This document shows positions 1 to 7,098 of a DNA stretch of 64,000 nt, in pieces; position 1 is the first letter of the stretch; each line of letters starts with the position of its first letter. The notes beneath the pieces were generated by a model. The model saw nothing but the letters and a program-made list of their open reading frames with translations, was not told the DNA's origin and ran no database searches. A program made the position numbers and the translations under genes. Origin of the DNA: Variovorax sp. V213 (GTDB lineage Bacteria > Pseudomonadota > Gammaproteobacteria > Burkholderiales > Burkholderiaceae_C); contig NZ_AP028664.1 in assembly GCF_041154455.1 (NCBI RefSeq), forward strand, positions 2,543,001-2,607,000. Direction: 5' to 3'.

Positions 1-542
1 AGGCGGTGCATCTCGATGCGGGTCAGCGCGTCGAGCGCGCCCAGGGGCTCGTCGAGCAGCAGCAGGCGCGGGTGATGCACCAATGCGCGTGCAAGCGACA
101 CGCGCTGGCGCTGGCCGCCCGACAGGCGCGCCGGCCATTCGTTCTCGCGGTCGGCCAGGCCCACCTGCGCCAGCACTTCCTTGCCGCGCGCCTTGGCGTC
201 GCCGGGCAGACCCAGCGTCACGTTGTCGAGCACGCGTCGCCAGGGCAGCAGGCGCGCTTCCTGGAACATGATCCGGGTGTCGTCGTGCAGGCCGTCGATC
301 GCCTTGCCGTCGGTATAGAGGCCGCCGGAGGTGGCTTCCTCGAGCCCGGCAATGAGCCGCAGCAGCGTGCTCTTGCCGCAGCCGCTGCGACCGACGATGG
401 CGATGAACTGCCCCGGCTCGATGCCGAGTTGCGTGTTGCGCAGCACCTCGCGTTCGCCGTAGCGCTTGTGCAGTCCGCGCGCCTCAAGGCGCACGCCGCC
501 GGCAATGGCCGGTGGCTGGATGTCTTTCAGAACTGCACTCAT
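1..542 (-). CDS. ssuB: Aliphatic sulfonate ABC transporter ATP-binding protein SsuB (partial, C-terminus beyond window)
   Basis: ATPase that powers import of alkanesulfonates at the cytoplasmic face, working with SsuC and SsuA. About 180 N-terminal residues are visible and the frame is open to the window edge. Seen: Walker A GRSGCGKST at residues 51-59, the Q-loop in MFQEARLLPW, signature LSGGQ at 140-144, and Walker B LLLLDEP near 160-165 followed by the D-loop. The MFQEARLLPW stretch is typical of the SsuB/TauB group. The start ATG overlaps the stop of the upstream binding-protein gene as ATGA, so the two are translationally coupled. It is the last visible gene of the minus-strand sulfonate operon. 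TauB or another nitrate/sulfonate ATPase is the alternative, but ssuC and ssuD next to it favour SsuB. Confidence 0.9.
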   Translation of the reverse strand, partial: MSAVLKDIQPPAIAGGVRLEARGLHKRYGEREVLRNTQLGIEPGQFIAIVGRSGCGKSTLLRLIAGLEEATSGGLYTDGKAIDGLHDDTRIMFQEARLLPWRRVLDNVTLGLPGDAKARGKEVLAQVGLADRENEWPARLSGGQRQRVSLARALVHHPRLLLLDEPLGALDALTRIEMHR

Positions 543-1516
543 GATTTCAGGCTCGGTTGGAAGAGCGCCACGTCCAGCGCGTTGATCTTTCTGGGCAGCA
601 GCTTCTCCGCGAAGAAGGCATCGGCGATGCGCTGCTGTTCGGTCAGCGCCTCGGCCACCACAGGGCGTACCGCGTAGCTGCGGCGTGCATTGGCCTGCTC
701 GATCGTCGCCGCATCGAGGCCCCACACGGGCGACAGCAGCGCCGCCGCTTCCTTGGGGTTCTGCTTGACCCATTTGCCGGTTTTCTCCAGCTCGGCGTAC
801 ACCACGCGCAGCACATCCGGGCGCGCATTTGCGAACCGGGTACCGGCAAGGTAGTAGCGCTGGTACGACGCGATGCCCGTGCCGTCGGCCAGCACGCGCA
901 CCCTGGCCTGGCGCTGTGCCGCGGCAAGGAACGGGTCCCATACCACCCAGGCGTCGATGGCACCGCGCTCGAAGGCGGCACGGCCGTCGGCCGGTGTCAG
1001 GTAGGCGGGCTCGACGTCCTTGAAGGACAGGCCAGCCTTCTCCAAGGCCGCGATCAGCAGGTAATGCGCGCCGGCTGCCTTGGCAAAGCCGACCTTCTTT
1101 CCCTTCAGGTCGGAAACCGACTTGAGCGGCGAGTCTTCGCGCACGAGGATGGCCTGCGCGGCGGGCGAAGGCGCTTCCTGTGCAACAAAGGTCAGCTCGG
1201 CGCCGGCGGCCTGTGCGAATACCGGCACGGTGTCGGCCACGTCGGCGCTGATGTCGAGGTTGCCGAGGTTCAGCGCCTCGAGCAGCGGAAGGCCGCTGGT
1301 GAACTCATGCCAGCTCAGCGTGGTATTGAGCGGAGCCAGCTGCTTGTCGAGCGTGCCCTGCGCCTTGAGCACCGCAGTCAGTGTCGAGGACTTCTGGTAG
1401 CCGAGCCGCACCGTGGCAGGGCGAGCCGTGGCGCCCTGGGCCAGCACCGCACCGGCACCCAGTGCGCCCAGGGTTGCGATGGCCGTGCGGCGCGAAATTG
1501 TGGAATGTGAAGTCAT
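539..1516 (-). CDS. ssuA: Aliphatic sulfonate ABC transporter substrate-binding protein, first copy
   Basis: Periplasmic binding protein of 325 residues that delivers sulfonates to SsuC/SsuB. The N-terminus carries an SRRTAIATLGALGAG twin-arginine-like signal followed by an Ala-rich segment ending near AQGATA, so Tat export is plausible. The mature part has the SsuA pattern: RLGYQKSSTL at the start, the LPLLEALNLGNLDI strand, and AIDAWVVWDPF in the second lobe. The ATG just before TSHSTISRR puts the signal at the extreme N-terminus. The stop overlaps the ssuB start, and ssuC lies 11 bp upstream. A second SsuA-type gene sits in the same operon at 3737-4693, so this copy may have a different sulfonate preference. 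Confidence 0.88.
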   Translation of the reverse strand: MTSHSTISRRTAIATLGALGAGAVLAQGATARPATVRLGYQKSSTLTAVLKAQGTLDKQLAPLNTTLSWHEFTSGLPLLEALNLGNLDISADVADTVPVFAQAAGAELTFVAQEAPSPAAQAILVREDSPLKSVSDLKGKKVGFAKAAGAHYLLIAALEKAGLSFKDVEPAYLTPADGRAAFERGAIDAWVVWDPFLAAAQRQARVRVLADGTGIASYQRYYLAGTRFANARPDVLRVVYAELEKTGKWVKQNPKEAAALLSPVWGLDAATIEQANARRSYAVRPVVAEALTEQQRIADAFFAEKLLPRKINALDVALFQPSLKS

Positions 1517-1527
1517 GCGCCCTGCCC

Positions 1528-2376
1528 TCACTTCGGCTTCTTCTGGTAGCCGGGATGCCAGCGCAGCCACCATTGCTCCAGCCCGCGCGCGAACAGGTCG
1601 GCCAGCTTGCCGAGCAGCGCATACAGCAGGATGCCCACCAGCACGATGTCGGTCTGCAGGAACTCGCGGGCATTCATCGTGAGGTAGCCGATGCCGGCCT
1701 GCGCCGAGATGGTTTCGGCCACGATCAGGATCACCCACATCAGCCCGAGCGAGAAGCGCAGGCCCACCAGGATGGACGACAGCGCACCCGGCAGGATCAC
1801 CTCGCGGTACAGCTGCCAGCGCGAGAGGCCATAGGTGCGGCCCATCTCGATCAGCTGCGGATCGACGTTGCGGATGCCGTGAAAGGTGTTGAGGTAGATC
1901 GGAAAGAACACCGACACCGAGATGAGAAACAGCTTGGCCGACTCGTCGATGCCGAACCACAGGATCACGAGCGGAATGAGCGCCAGCGCGGGAATGTTGC
2001 GCACCATCTGGATGGTCGAGTCGAGCAGCGTCTCGAAGAACTTCACCGACCCTGTCAAGAGGCCCAGCACCAGCCCGGTTCCGCCGCCGATGGCGAGGCC
2101 CGCGAGCGCGCGGCCCGCGCTCACCTTGACGTGCGTCCAGAGCTCGCCCGACACCGCCAGCGTCCAGGCGGCCTTGACCACATCCACCGGCGCCGGCAGC
2201 ACCCGCGTGGAGAGCCAGCCCAGCGATGAAGCGATCTGCCAGAAGACGATCAGCCCCACCGGCACGAGCCACGGCACCAGCCGCCCCGCCACGTTGGCGC
2301 CGAAGGCCTTGAGCGCCCGGCCGGCGTTTTCTTCTGAAGGCACGACCGCCGGCAGCTTTTGCACTTGTTCCGTCAT
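1528..2376 (-). CDS. ssuC: Aliphatic sulfonate ABC transporter permease SsuC
   Basis: Inner-membrane permease of 282 residues for sulfonate import. A hydrophobic helix near residues 35-55 (WLVPVGLIVFWQIASSLGW) is followed by the standard BPD_transp_1 core of about five further helices. Seen: the start of the cytoplasmic coupling loop in EMGRTYGLSRWQLYREVILPGA, then LVGLRFSLGLMWVILIVAE. The C-terminal LEQWWLRWHP is typical of SsuC/TauC. It sits between ssuD (8 bp upstream) and ssuA. Length and order match the family, with no sign of damage. Confidence 0.92.
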   Translation of the reverse strand: MTEQVQKLPAVVPSEENAGRALKAFGANVAGRLVPWLVPVGLIVFWQIASSLGWLSTRVLPAPVDVVKAAWTLAVSGELWTHVKVSAGRALAGLAIGGGTGLVLGLLTGSVKFFETLLDSTIQMVRNIPALALIPLVILWFGIDESAKLFLISVSVFFPIYLNTFHGIRNVDPQLIEMGRTYGLSRWQLYREVILPGALSSILVGLRFSLGLMWVILIVAETISAQAGIGYLTMNAREFLQTDIVLVGILLYALLGKLADLFARGLEQWWLRWHPGYQKKPK

Positions 2377-2384
2377 GAGGGTCC

Positions 2385-3554
2385 TTAGCTTTGGGAAGCG
2401 AGGCGCGAAGGCGCGTCGAGATTGGCGACCACTTCACCGAATGGCCCGCTCAGCGAACCGCCCGCGAGCCGTGCCTGCGCCTTGCGCGAGAGCAGCGGAA
2501 ACACCAGCTCGGCGAATCGGTAGGCCTCTTCGAGATGCGGGTAGCCCGAGAGAATGAATTTGTCGAGGCCGAGTGCCGCGTATTCCTCGATGCGCGCCGC
2601 CACGGTCCGGGGGTCGCCCACCAGCGCGGTGCCCGCGCCGCCGCGCACCAGGCCCACGCCGGCCCAGAGGTTGGGCGAAATCTCCAACTCTGCGCGCGAT
2701 CGCTTGGCGCCGCCCGCATGCAGCGCGGCCATGCGGCGCTGGCCTTCGGAATCCATGCGCGCAAAGGCGGCCTGGGCGCGGATCACGGTCTCGTCGTCGA
2801 CACGGCTGATCAGTTCTTCGGCAGCTTTCCACGCGGCGTCTTCGGTTTCGCGCACGATCACATGCAGCCGGATGCCGAACTCGACGCTGCGGCCCTTGCG
2901 CGCAGCGCGGTTGCGCACGTCGGCGATCTTCCTGGCCACCTCGGCGGGCGGCTCGCCCCAGGTGAGGTAGGCATCGACCTGCTCGGCCGCGAGTTCGTGC
3001 GCGGCGGCCGACGAACCGCCGAACCACACCGGCGGATAGGGGGTCTGCACCGGCGGATAGAGCAGCTTGGCGCCCTTCACACTCAGGTGGCGGCCCTCGT
3101 AGTCGAAGCCCAGGCCGTCGTGGCTGCGCGCAAGAATCTCGCGCCAGATGCGGATGAACTCGGCCGACTGCTCGTAGCGCGCCGCATGATCCAGGTACAC
3201 GCCGTCGCCTTCGAGTTCGGCCTGGTCGCCGCCGGTCACCAGGTTCACCAGCAGGCGGCCGCCCGAGAGCCGATCGAAGGTCGCGGCCATGCGCGCAGCG
3301 AGGCTGGGCTGGTGCAGCCCAGGTCGCACCGCAACCAGGAACTTGAGATTCTTCGTCGCACCGATCAGGCTCGAAGCGATCACCCAGGGGTCTTCGCATG
3401 AGCGGCCAGTGGGAATGAGCACGCCTTCGTAGCCGAGGTTGTCGGCGGCACCTGCGATCTGCTGCAGGTAGGCCAGGTCGACGGGCCGTGCGCCTTCGCT
3501 CGTGCCGAGATAGCGGCTGTCGCCGTGGGTGGGGAGAAACCAGAATATCTGCAT
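2385..3554 (-). CDS. ssuD: FMNH2-dependent alkanesulfonate monooxygenase SsuD
   Basis: Flavin-dependent monooxygenase of 389 residues, luciferase-like fold. It cleaves the C-S bond of alkanesulfonates with O2 and FMNH2 to give aldehyde and sulfite, using reduced flavin from SsuE. Seen: the N-terminal MQIFWFLPTHGDSRYLGTSEGARPVDLAYLQ..., the flavin/sulfonate region with RPGLHQPSLAARMAATFDRLSGGRLLVNLVTGG, and the ISRVDDE segment. Length matches the usual 380-390. Sulfite released here can feed CysI (25587-27365). A 182-bp gap upstream, containing a hairpin at 3688-3710, separates it from the second ssuA. Confidence 0.95.
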   Translation of the reverse strand: MQIFWFLPTHGDSRYLGTSEGARPVDLAYLQQIAGAADNLGYEGVLIPTGRSCEDPWVIASSLIGATKNLKFLVAVRPGLHQPSLAARMAATFDRLSGGRLLVNLVTGGDQAELEGDGVYLDHAARYEQSAEFIRIWREILARSHDGLGFDYEGRHLSVKGAKLLYPPVQTPYPPVWFGGSSAAAHELAAEQVDAYLTWGEPPAEVARKIADVRNRAARKGRSVEFGIRLHVIVRETEDAAWKAAEELISRVDDETVIRAQAAFARMDSEGQRRMAALHAGGAKRSRAELEISPNLWAGVGLVRGGAGTALVGDPRTVAARIEEYAALGLDKFILSGYPHLEEAYRFAELVFPLLSRKAQARLAGGSLSGPFGEVVANLDAPSRLASQS

Positions 3555-3736
3555 GTCGTCTTCCGTCGGTTCGGGCCGGGCGGCCCCTCAGATGGCAAAG
3601 AAAAAGCCGCGCACGCGAGGCAGCGCGAAGCGCAGGCGCGGCAACCCTGCACGGGTGCGCCGTTGCCGTTCGGAAATGCCCCAGGCGCGCGTGGTCGTGG
3701 CAACCACGCGTGCGGCGCGGTCCTGCAACGGCTGCG

Positions 3737-4693
3737 TCACAGCGTGCCCGCCGCGGCGGCCTCGAGCACGCTGATCTTTCGCGGGATCAGCTTCAGTTCG
3801 AAGAAGGTGTCGGCGATCTTCTGCTGCTCGGCGAGCACGGCCTTGCTGATCGGGCTGGTGCCATAGGCCGCGCGCGCCACCGTCAGGTCGGCCACGGGCT
3901 TGGGCAGGCCCCACAGGGCCGCGAACTCGGCGGCAAGATCGTTCTTGTTGGCGGTGCCCCAGACGTCGACCTTGTTGATCTCCTCGATGGCAATGGCCAG
4001 CACGTCGGCGTTCTTCGCCACGTAGCCGAGCGACGAGAAGTAATAGCCGCGGTTGCCCACCACGCCGGTCGCGTCGGCCAGGATGCGGGCGTCGAGCGAC
4101 TTTTCGGCGGCGGCAAGAAACGGGTCCCAGATCACCCAAGCATCGACCGAGCCCTTCTCGAACGCGGCGCGCGCGTCGGCGGGCGGCAGGTAGACGAGGT
4201 TCAGGTCGCTGTACGCGAGGCCATGCTTCTCGAACAGCTTGACGACGAAGTAGTGGACGTTCGAGCCCTTGTTGAGCGCGATCTTCTTTCCCTTCAGGTC
4301 GGCCACGGTCCTGGCGGCGGAGCCCCTGGGCACCAGCACCGCTTCCGACTGGGGCCGCGGCAGCGTGGTCGCCACATAGGCCAGCGGCGCGCCTGCGGCC
4401 TGCGCGAAGATGGGGGGCGCTTCCCCCACGTCGCCGAAGTCGATGGATCCGACGTTCAGTGCTTCGAGCTGCACCGGACCGGCCGTGAACTCGGTCCACT
4501 TCAGCGCCACGCCGAGCGGCGCCAGGCGCTTCTCGAGCGTGCCGCGGCCCTTGAGGATGCTGAGAGCCCCCTTCTGGTGGCCGATGCGCAACTGCCGCGC
4601 GGGCGCCTGGGCCAACGCCGCGAACGAAGGCAGCGCCATCGCGGCGGCGGTGCCCTGCAACAGGCGGCGGCGCGGAATGGAAATCGAAGTCAT
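3737..4693 (-). CDS. ssuA: Aliphatic sulfonate ABC transporter substrate-binding protein, second copy
   Basis: Second periplasmic SsuA-type binding protein, 318 residues. It has a PRRRLLQGTAAAMALPSFAALAQA signal with an arginine cluster compatible with Tat export. The mature domain starts RQLRIGHQKGALSILKGRGTLEKRL and carries the family's EFTAGPVQLEALNVGSIDFGDVGEAPPIFAQAA and VDAWVIWDPFLAA motifs. This copy is closer to the classic SsuA sequence than the one at 539-1516; the two differ across the ligand lobe, so they are not a recent duplication. It precedes ssuD in transcription, the usual ssuEAD order. Taurine-type binding is possible. Confidence 0.9.
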   Translation of the reverse strand: MTSISIPRRRLLQGTAAAMALPSFAALAQAPARQLRIGHQKGALSILKGRGTLEKRLAPLGVALKWTEFTAGPVQLEALNVGSIDFGDVGEAPPIFAQAAGAPLAYVATTLPRPQSEAVLVPRGSAARTVADLKGKKIALNKGSNVHYFVVKLFEKHGLAYSDLNLVYLPPADARAAFEKGSVDAWVIWDPFLAAAEKSLDARILADATGVVGNRGYYFSSLGYVAKNADVLAIAIEEINKVDVWGTANKNDLAAEFAALWGLPKPVADLTVARAAYGTSPISKAVLAEQQKIADTFFELKLIPRKISVLEAAAAGTL

Positions 4694-4707
4694 GAAGGCG
4701 TGTCCTT

Positions 4708-4842
4708 TCAGGCCGAGATGAAACCGACGATGAGCGCAATGGCGGTCACCACGATCGTGCTGATGGCAAGGTCTCGCAGCGCGCGCCAGATGGTGCGAGG
4801 CGGCGTGTCGAGCGCGGAGTCTTCGGTGGCTACGGGGTTCAT
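4708..4842 (-). CDS. Small single-pass membrane protein in the sulfonate operon
   Basis: Short ORF of 44 residues that begins MNPVATEDSALD, continues with a basic segment (RTIWRALRDLA), and ends in a hydrophobic helix of about 18 residues (STIVVTAIALIVGFISA). It ends 14 bp before the second ssuA and is read in the same direction. I do not recognise a named family. The basic-then-hydrophobic layout is that of a small inner-membrane protein with its N-terminus in the cytoplasm. A role as an accessory subunit of the sulfonate importer or as a leader peptide is inference from position only. Confidence 0.55.
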   Translation of the reverse strand: MNPVATEDSALDTPPRTIWRALRDLAISTIVVTAIALIVGFISA

Positions 4843-4947
4843 GTGTGGATTCCTTTGGGCAAAGCTGTCCCCTCGCCGCGTACAGGCGACTTCAAAAAGG
4901 GGGAACGGAAATGAGATTGGCTGAGCGAGGGTTCGACGAAGAACCCG

Positions 4948-5532
4948 TCAGACACTACATCGCACGCGGGAAAACGGGACCGGCTCGAAGCCGTGGGTAG
5001 CGGGCAGCTTGAGCCCTTCGGTCGCGAGCACCTCGACGGCCTCGTTGAGCCGCTCGGCCAGGTCCGCATGCACCTGGTAGGCGTTCTCGGGTGTCAGCGC
5101 GATCTGCGAATCGGTCGCGTAGACGCCCGGCAGGATGTGGCGCGCCGAGAGCGCGTGCAGCACCGGCCGCAACGCATAGTCGAGCGCGAGCATGTGGTGC
5201 GGGCTGCCGCCGGTGGCCAACGGCAGCACCGTCTTGCCCTTGAGCGCGTTCTGCGCCAGCAGATCGAGGAAGACCTTCAGCACGCCGCTGTAGGCCGCCT
5301 TGTAGACCGGCGTGGCCACGACCACCACGCGAGCACGCGCCACCTGCGCAATCGCGCGCTCGATGGCCGGATGGTTCCAGTTGGCCAGCAGCAGCGCCTC
5401 TGCCGGCAGATCGCGAATCGCGAGCCGCTCGATCTGCGCATTGCGGCCGGCCAGCCGCTCGGCCACGGCCTCGAGCAAGGCGGTGGAGCGCGACGGTGCC
5501 GAAGGGCTGCCAGCAATCAGGAGAACGGACAC
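4948..5532 (-). CDS. ssuE: NADPH-dependent FMN reductase SsuE
   Basis: Flavodoxin-fold NAD(P)H:FMN oxidoreductase of 194 residues that supplies FMNH2 to SsuD. Seen: the N-terminal phosphate-binding segment LLIAGSPSAPSRSTALLEAV, the VVVATPVYKAAYSGVLKVFLDLL motif of the NADPH_dep_FMN_red family, and LATGGSPHHMLALDYALRPVL, which is characteristic of SsuE/MsuE. It lies in the ssu operon upstream of the binding protein, as in E. coli ssuEADCB. Length is normal. The region between it and the sulfate-binding-protein gene (5533-5660) is GC-rich with a palindrome at 5644-5659. Confidence 0.93.
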   Translation of the reverse strand: MSVLLIAGSPSAPSRSTALLEAVAERLAGRNAQIERLAIRDLPAEALLLANWNHPAIERAIAQVARARVVVVATPVYKAAYSGVLKVFLDLLAQNALKGKTVLPLATGGSPHHMLALDYALRPVLHALSARHILPGVYATDSQIALTPENAYQVHADLAERLNEAVEVLATEGLKLPATHGFEPVPFSRVRCSV

Positions 5533-5643
5533 AGATAGCTTTCGTTGGTTATGGCGCGATCGATGGCCAGGAGGCTTCGATGCGGGAAGCAGCCTCCCCG
5601 CCCCCCCTCGGGAGAGAGGCGAAGCGACAACAAAGGAGGTGCA

Positions 5644-5659
5644 GCCCGCAGCTGCGGGC
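5644..5659 (-). other. 16-bp perfect palindrome just after the sbp stop
   Basis: GCCCGCAGCTGCGGGC lies directly downstream of the sulfate-binding-protein stop on the minus strand. It could form a strong hairpin in the transcript that stabilises or attenuates the message before ssuE. There is no T-tract after it on the minus strand, so it is not a convincing intrinsic terminator. Confidence 0.35.
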
Positions 5660-5660
5660 C

Positions 5661-6689
5661 CTACTTCGTGTAGATCTGGTCGAACGAGCCGCCGTCCGCG
5701 AAGTGCGCCTTGTCGGCCTTCGCCCAGCCACCGAAGGCCTGGTCGATGGTCACCAGCGTCAGCTTGGGAAACTGCTTGTCGTACTTGGCCTTGGCCTTTT
5801 CCGAGGTCGGGCGGTAGAAGTTGCGACCCGCAATGTCCTGGCCTTCGTCGGAATACAGGTACTTGAGGTATTCCTCGGCCACGGCACGGGTGCCCTTCTT
5901 GTCGACCACCTTGTCGACCACCGCCACCGTGGGCTCGGCCAGGATGGAAATGGACGGCACCACAATCTCGAACTTCTCGGCGCCGAATTCCTTCAGCGCC
6001 AGGAAGGCTTCGTTCTCCCAGGCCAGCAGCACGTCGCCAACGCCGCGCTGCACGAAGGTGATGGTCGAGCCGCGCGCGCCGGTGTCCAGCACAGGCACGT
6101 TCTTGAACAGGCTGCCGATGTATTCCTTGGCCTTGGCGTCGCTGCCGTACTTGCGCTTGGCGAACTCCCAGGCGGCCAGGTAGTTCCAGCGGGCGCCGCC
6201 CGAGGTCTTGGGGTTGGGCGTGATCACCTGCACACCGGGCTTGACCAGGTCGTCCCAGTCCTTCAGGCCCTTGGGGTTGCCCTTCTTCACCAGGAACACG
6301 ATGGTCGAGGTGTAGGGGGCCGAGTTCTGCGGCAGGCGCTTCTGCCAGTCGGCCTTGACCACGCCGCCGTGCGTGACCAGCGCATCGATGTCGCCGCCCA
6401 GCGCCAGCGTGGCCACGTCGGCATCGATGCCGTCGATGATCGAACGGGCCTGCTTGCCCGAGCCGCCGTGCGACTGCTTGATGCTCACGTCCTGGCCGGT
6501 CTTGGCCTTCCAGTATTTCGCGAAGGCGCGGTTGTAGTCGACGTAGAGCTCGCGCGTCGGGTCGTAGGACACGTTGAGCAGCGTCACGGGTGCGGCGCCC
6601 TGCGCAAACGACGGCAATGCCGTCAGGGCCATGGCACCGGCCACGCCGGCCCCCAGGGAAAGCTTGATAAAGTCGCGGCGAAGGCTCAT
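5661..6689 (-). CDS. sbp: Sulfate ABC transporter substrate-binding protein
   Basis: Periplasmic sulfate/thiosulfate-binding protein of 342 residues. The N-terminus MSLRRDFIKLSLGAGVAGA contains a clear twin-arginine motif (RRDFIKL), so export is probably by the Tat system. Family motifs seen: LNVSYDPTRELYVDYNRAF, QSHGGSGKQARSIIDGIDADVATLAL, TPNPKTSGGARWNYLAAWEFA and FVQRGVGDVLLAWENEA. I chose the ATG at MSLRRDF because a longer frame would bury the Tat signal. No sulfate permease genes (cysT/cysW/cysA) are next to it; it heads the sulfonate operon instead. The upstream region shared with yggX holds a 15-bp palindrome (6725-6739). Confidence 0.93.
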   Translation of the reverse strand: MSLRRDFIKLSLGAGVAGAMALTALPSFAQGAAPVTLLNVSYDPTRELYVDYNRAFAKYWKAKTGQDVSIKQSHGGSGKQARSIIDGIDADVATLALGGDIDALVTHGGVVKADWQKRLPQNSAPYTSTIVFLVKKGNPKGLKDWDDLVKPGVQVITPNPKTSGGARWNYLAAWEFAKRKYGSDAKAKEYIGSLFKNVPVLDTGARGSTITFVQRGVGDVLLAWENEAFLALKEFGAEKFEIVVPSISILAEPTVAVVDKVVDKKGTRAVAEEYLKYLYSDEGQDIAGRNFYRPTSEKAKAKYDKQFPKLTLVTIDQAFGGWAKADKAHFADGGSFDQIYTK

Positions 6690-6724
6690 GGTGTCTGGCT
6701 CAAAAGGGCATATCGATGAAGCCA

Positions 6725-6739
6725 CGTATTCTGAATACG
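6725..6739. promoter_or_regulatory. Palindrome in the sbp/yggX divergent promoter region
   Basis: CGTATTC and GAATACG form a perfect 7-1-7 inverted repeat 36 bp upstream of the sbp start. About 13 bp further sits a second imperfect dyad (CTGGAAC-aaccaa-GTTCTCAG). The surroundings are clearly AT-richer than the genes. Position upstream of a sulfate-scavenging gene suggests a sulfur-responsive regulator such as a CysB/Cbl-type protein, but no binding consensus was tested. Confidence 0.45.
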
Positions 6740-6825
6740 ACATATAGAAACTGGAACAACCAAGTTCTCAGTTCTAAATAGCAAAATCAACTAAGCAACC
6801 GCTTTTCCCACCAGAGGCAATCAAA

Positions 6826-7098
6826 ATGGCACGCATGGTTCAGTGCATCAAGCTCGGCAAAGAGGCCGAGGGGCTCGACTTCCCGCCCTATCCCGGGGAA
6901 CTGGGCAAGCGCCTGTGGGAGAACGTCAGCAAGGAAGCCTGGGCCGCCTGGCTCAAGCAGCAGACCATGCTGGTGAATGAAAACCGGCTGAATCTGGCCG
7001 ATCTGCGCGCCCGCCAGTACCTGGCACGGCAAATGGAAAAGCACTTCTTCGGTGAAGGCGCCGACGTCGCCCAGGGCTACGTTCCCCCCTCAAACTGA
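6826..7098 (+). CDS. yggX: Fe(2+)-trafficking / oxidative damage protection protein YggX
   Basis: Small cytosolic protein of 90 residues implicated in protecting Fe-S clusters and in iron handling under oxidative stress. The sequence is canonical: MARMVQCIKLGKEAEGLDFPPYPGELGKRL with the conserved Cys7, then WENVSKEAWAAWLKQQTMLVNENRLNL and LARQYMEKHFF-like ARQYLARQMEKHFFGEG. Length fits the family. It is transcribed divergently from sbp and its 3' end overlaps the most upstream possible start of mnmC. Confidence 0.96.
   Translation: MARMVQCIKLGKEAEGLDFPPYPGELGKRLWENVSKEAWAAWLKQQTMLVNENRLNLADLRARQYLARQMEKHFFGEGADVAQGYVPPSN

Noticed and set aside
3688..3710. Hairpin CGCGTGGT/ACCACGCG between the second ssuA and ssuD as a terminator
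   Set aside because: No T-tract follows on either strand, and both genes belong to one pathway. At most it is an RNA-processing or stability element.
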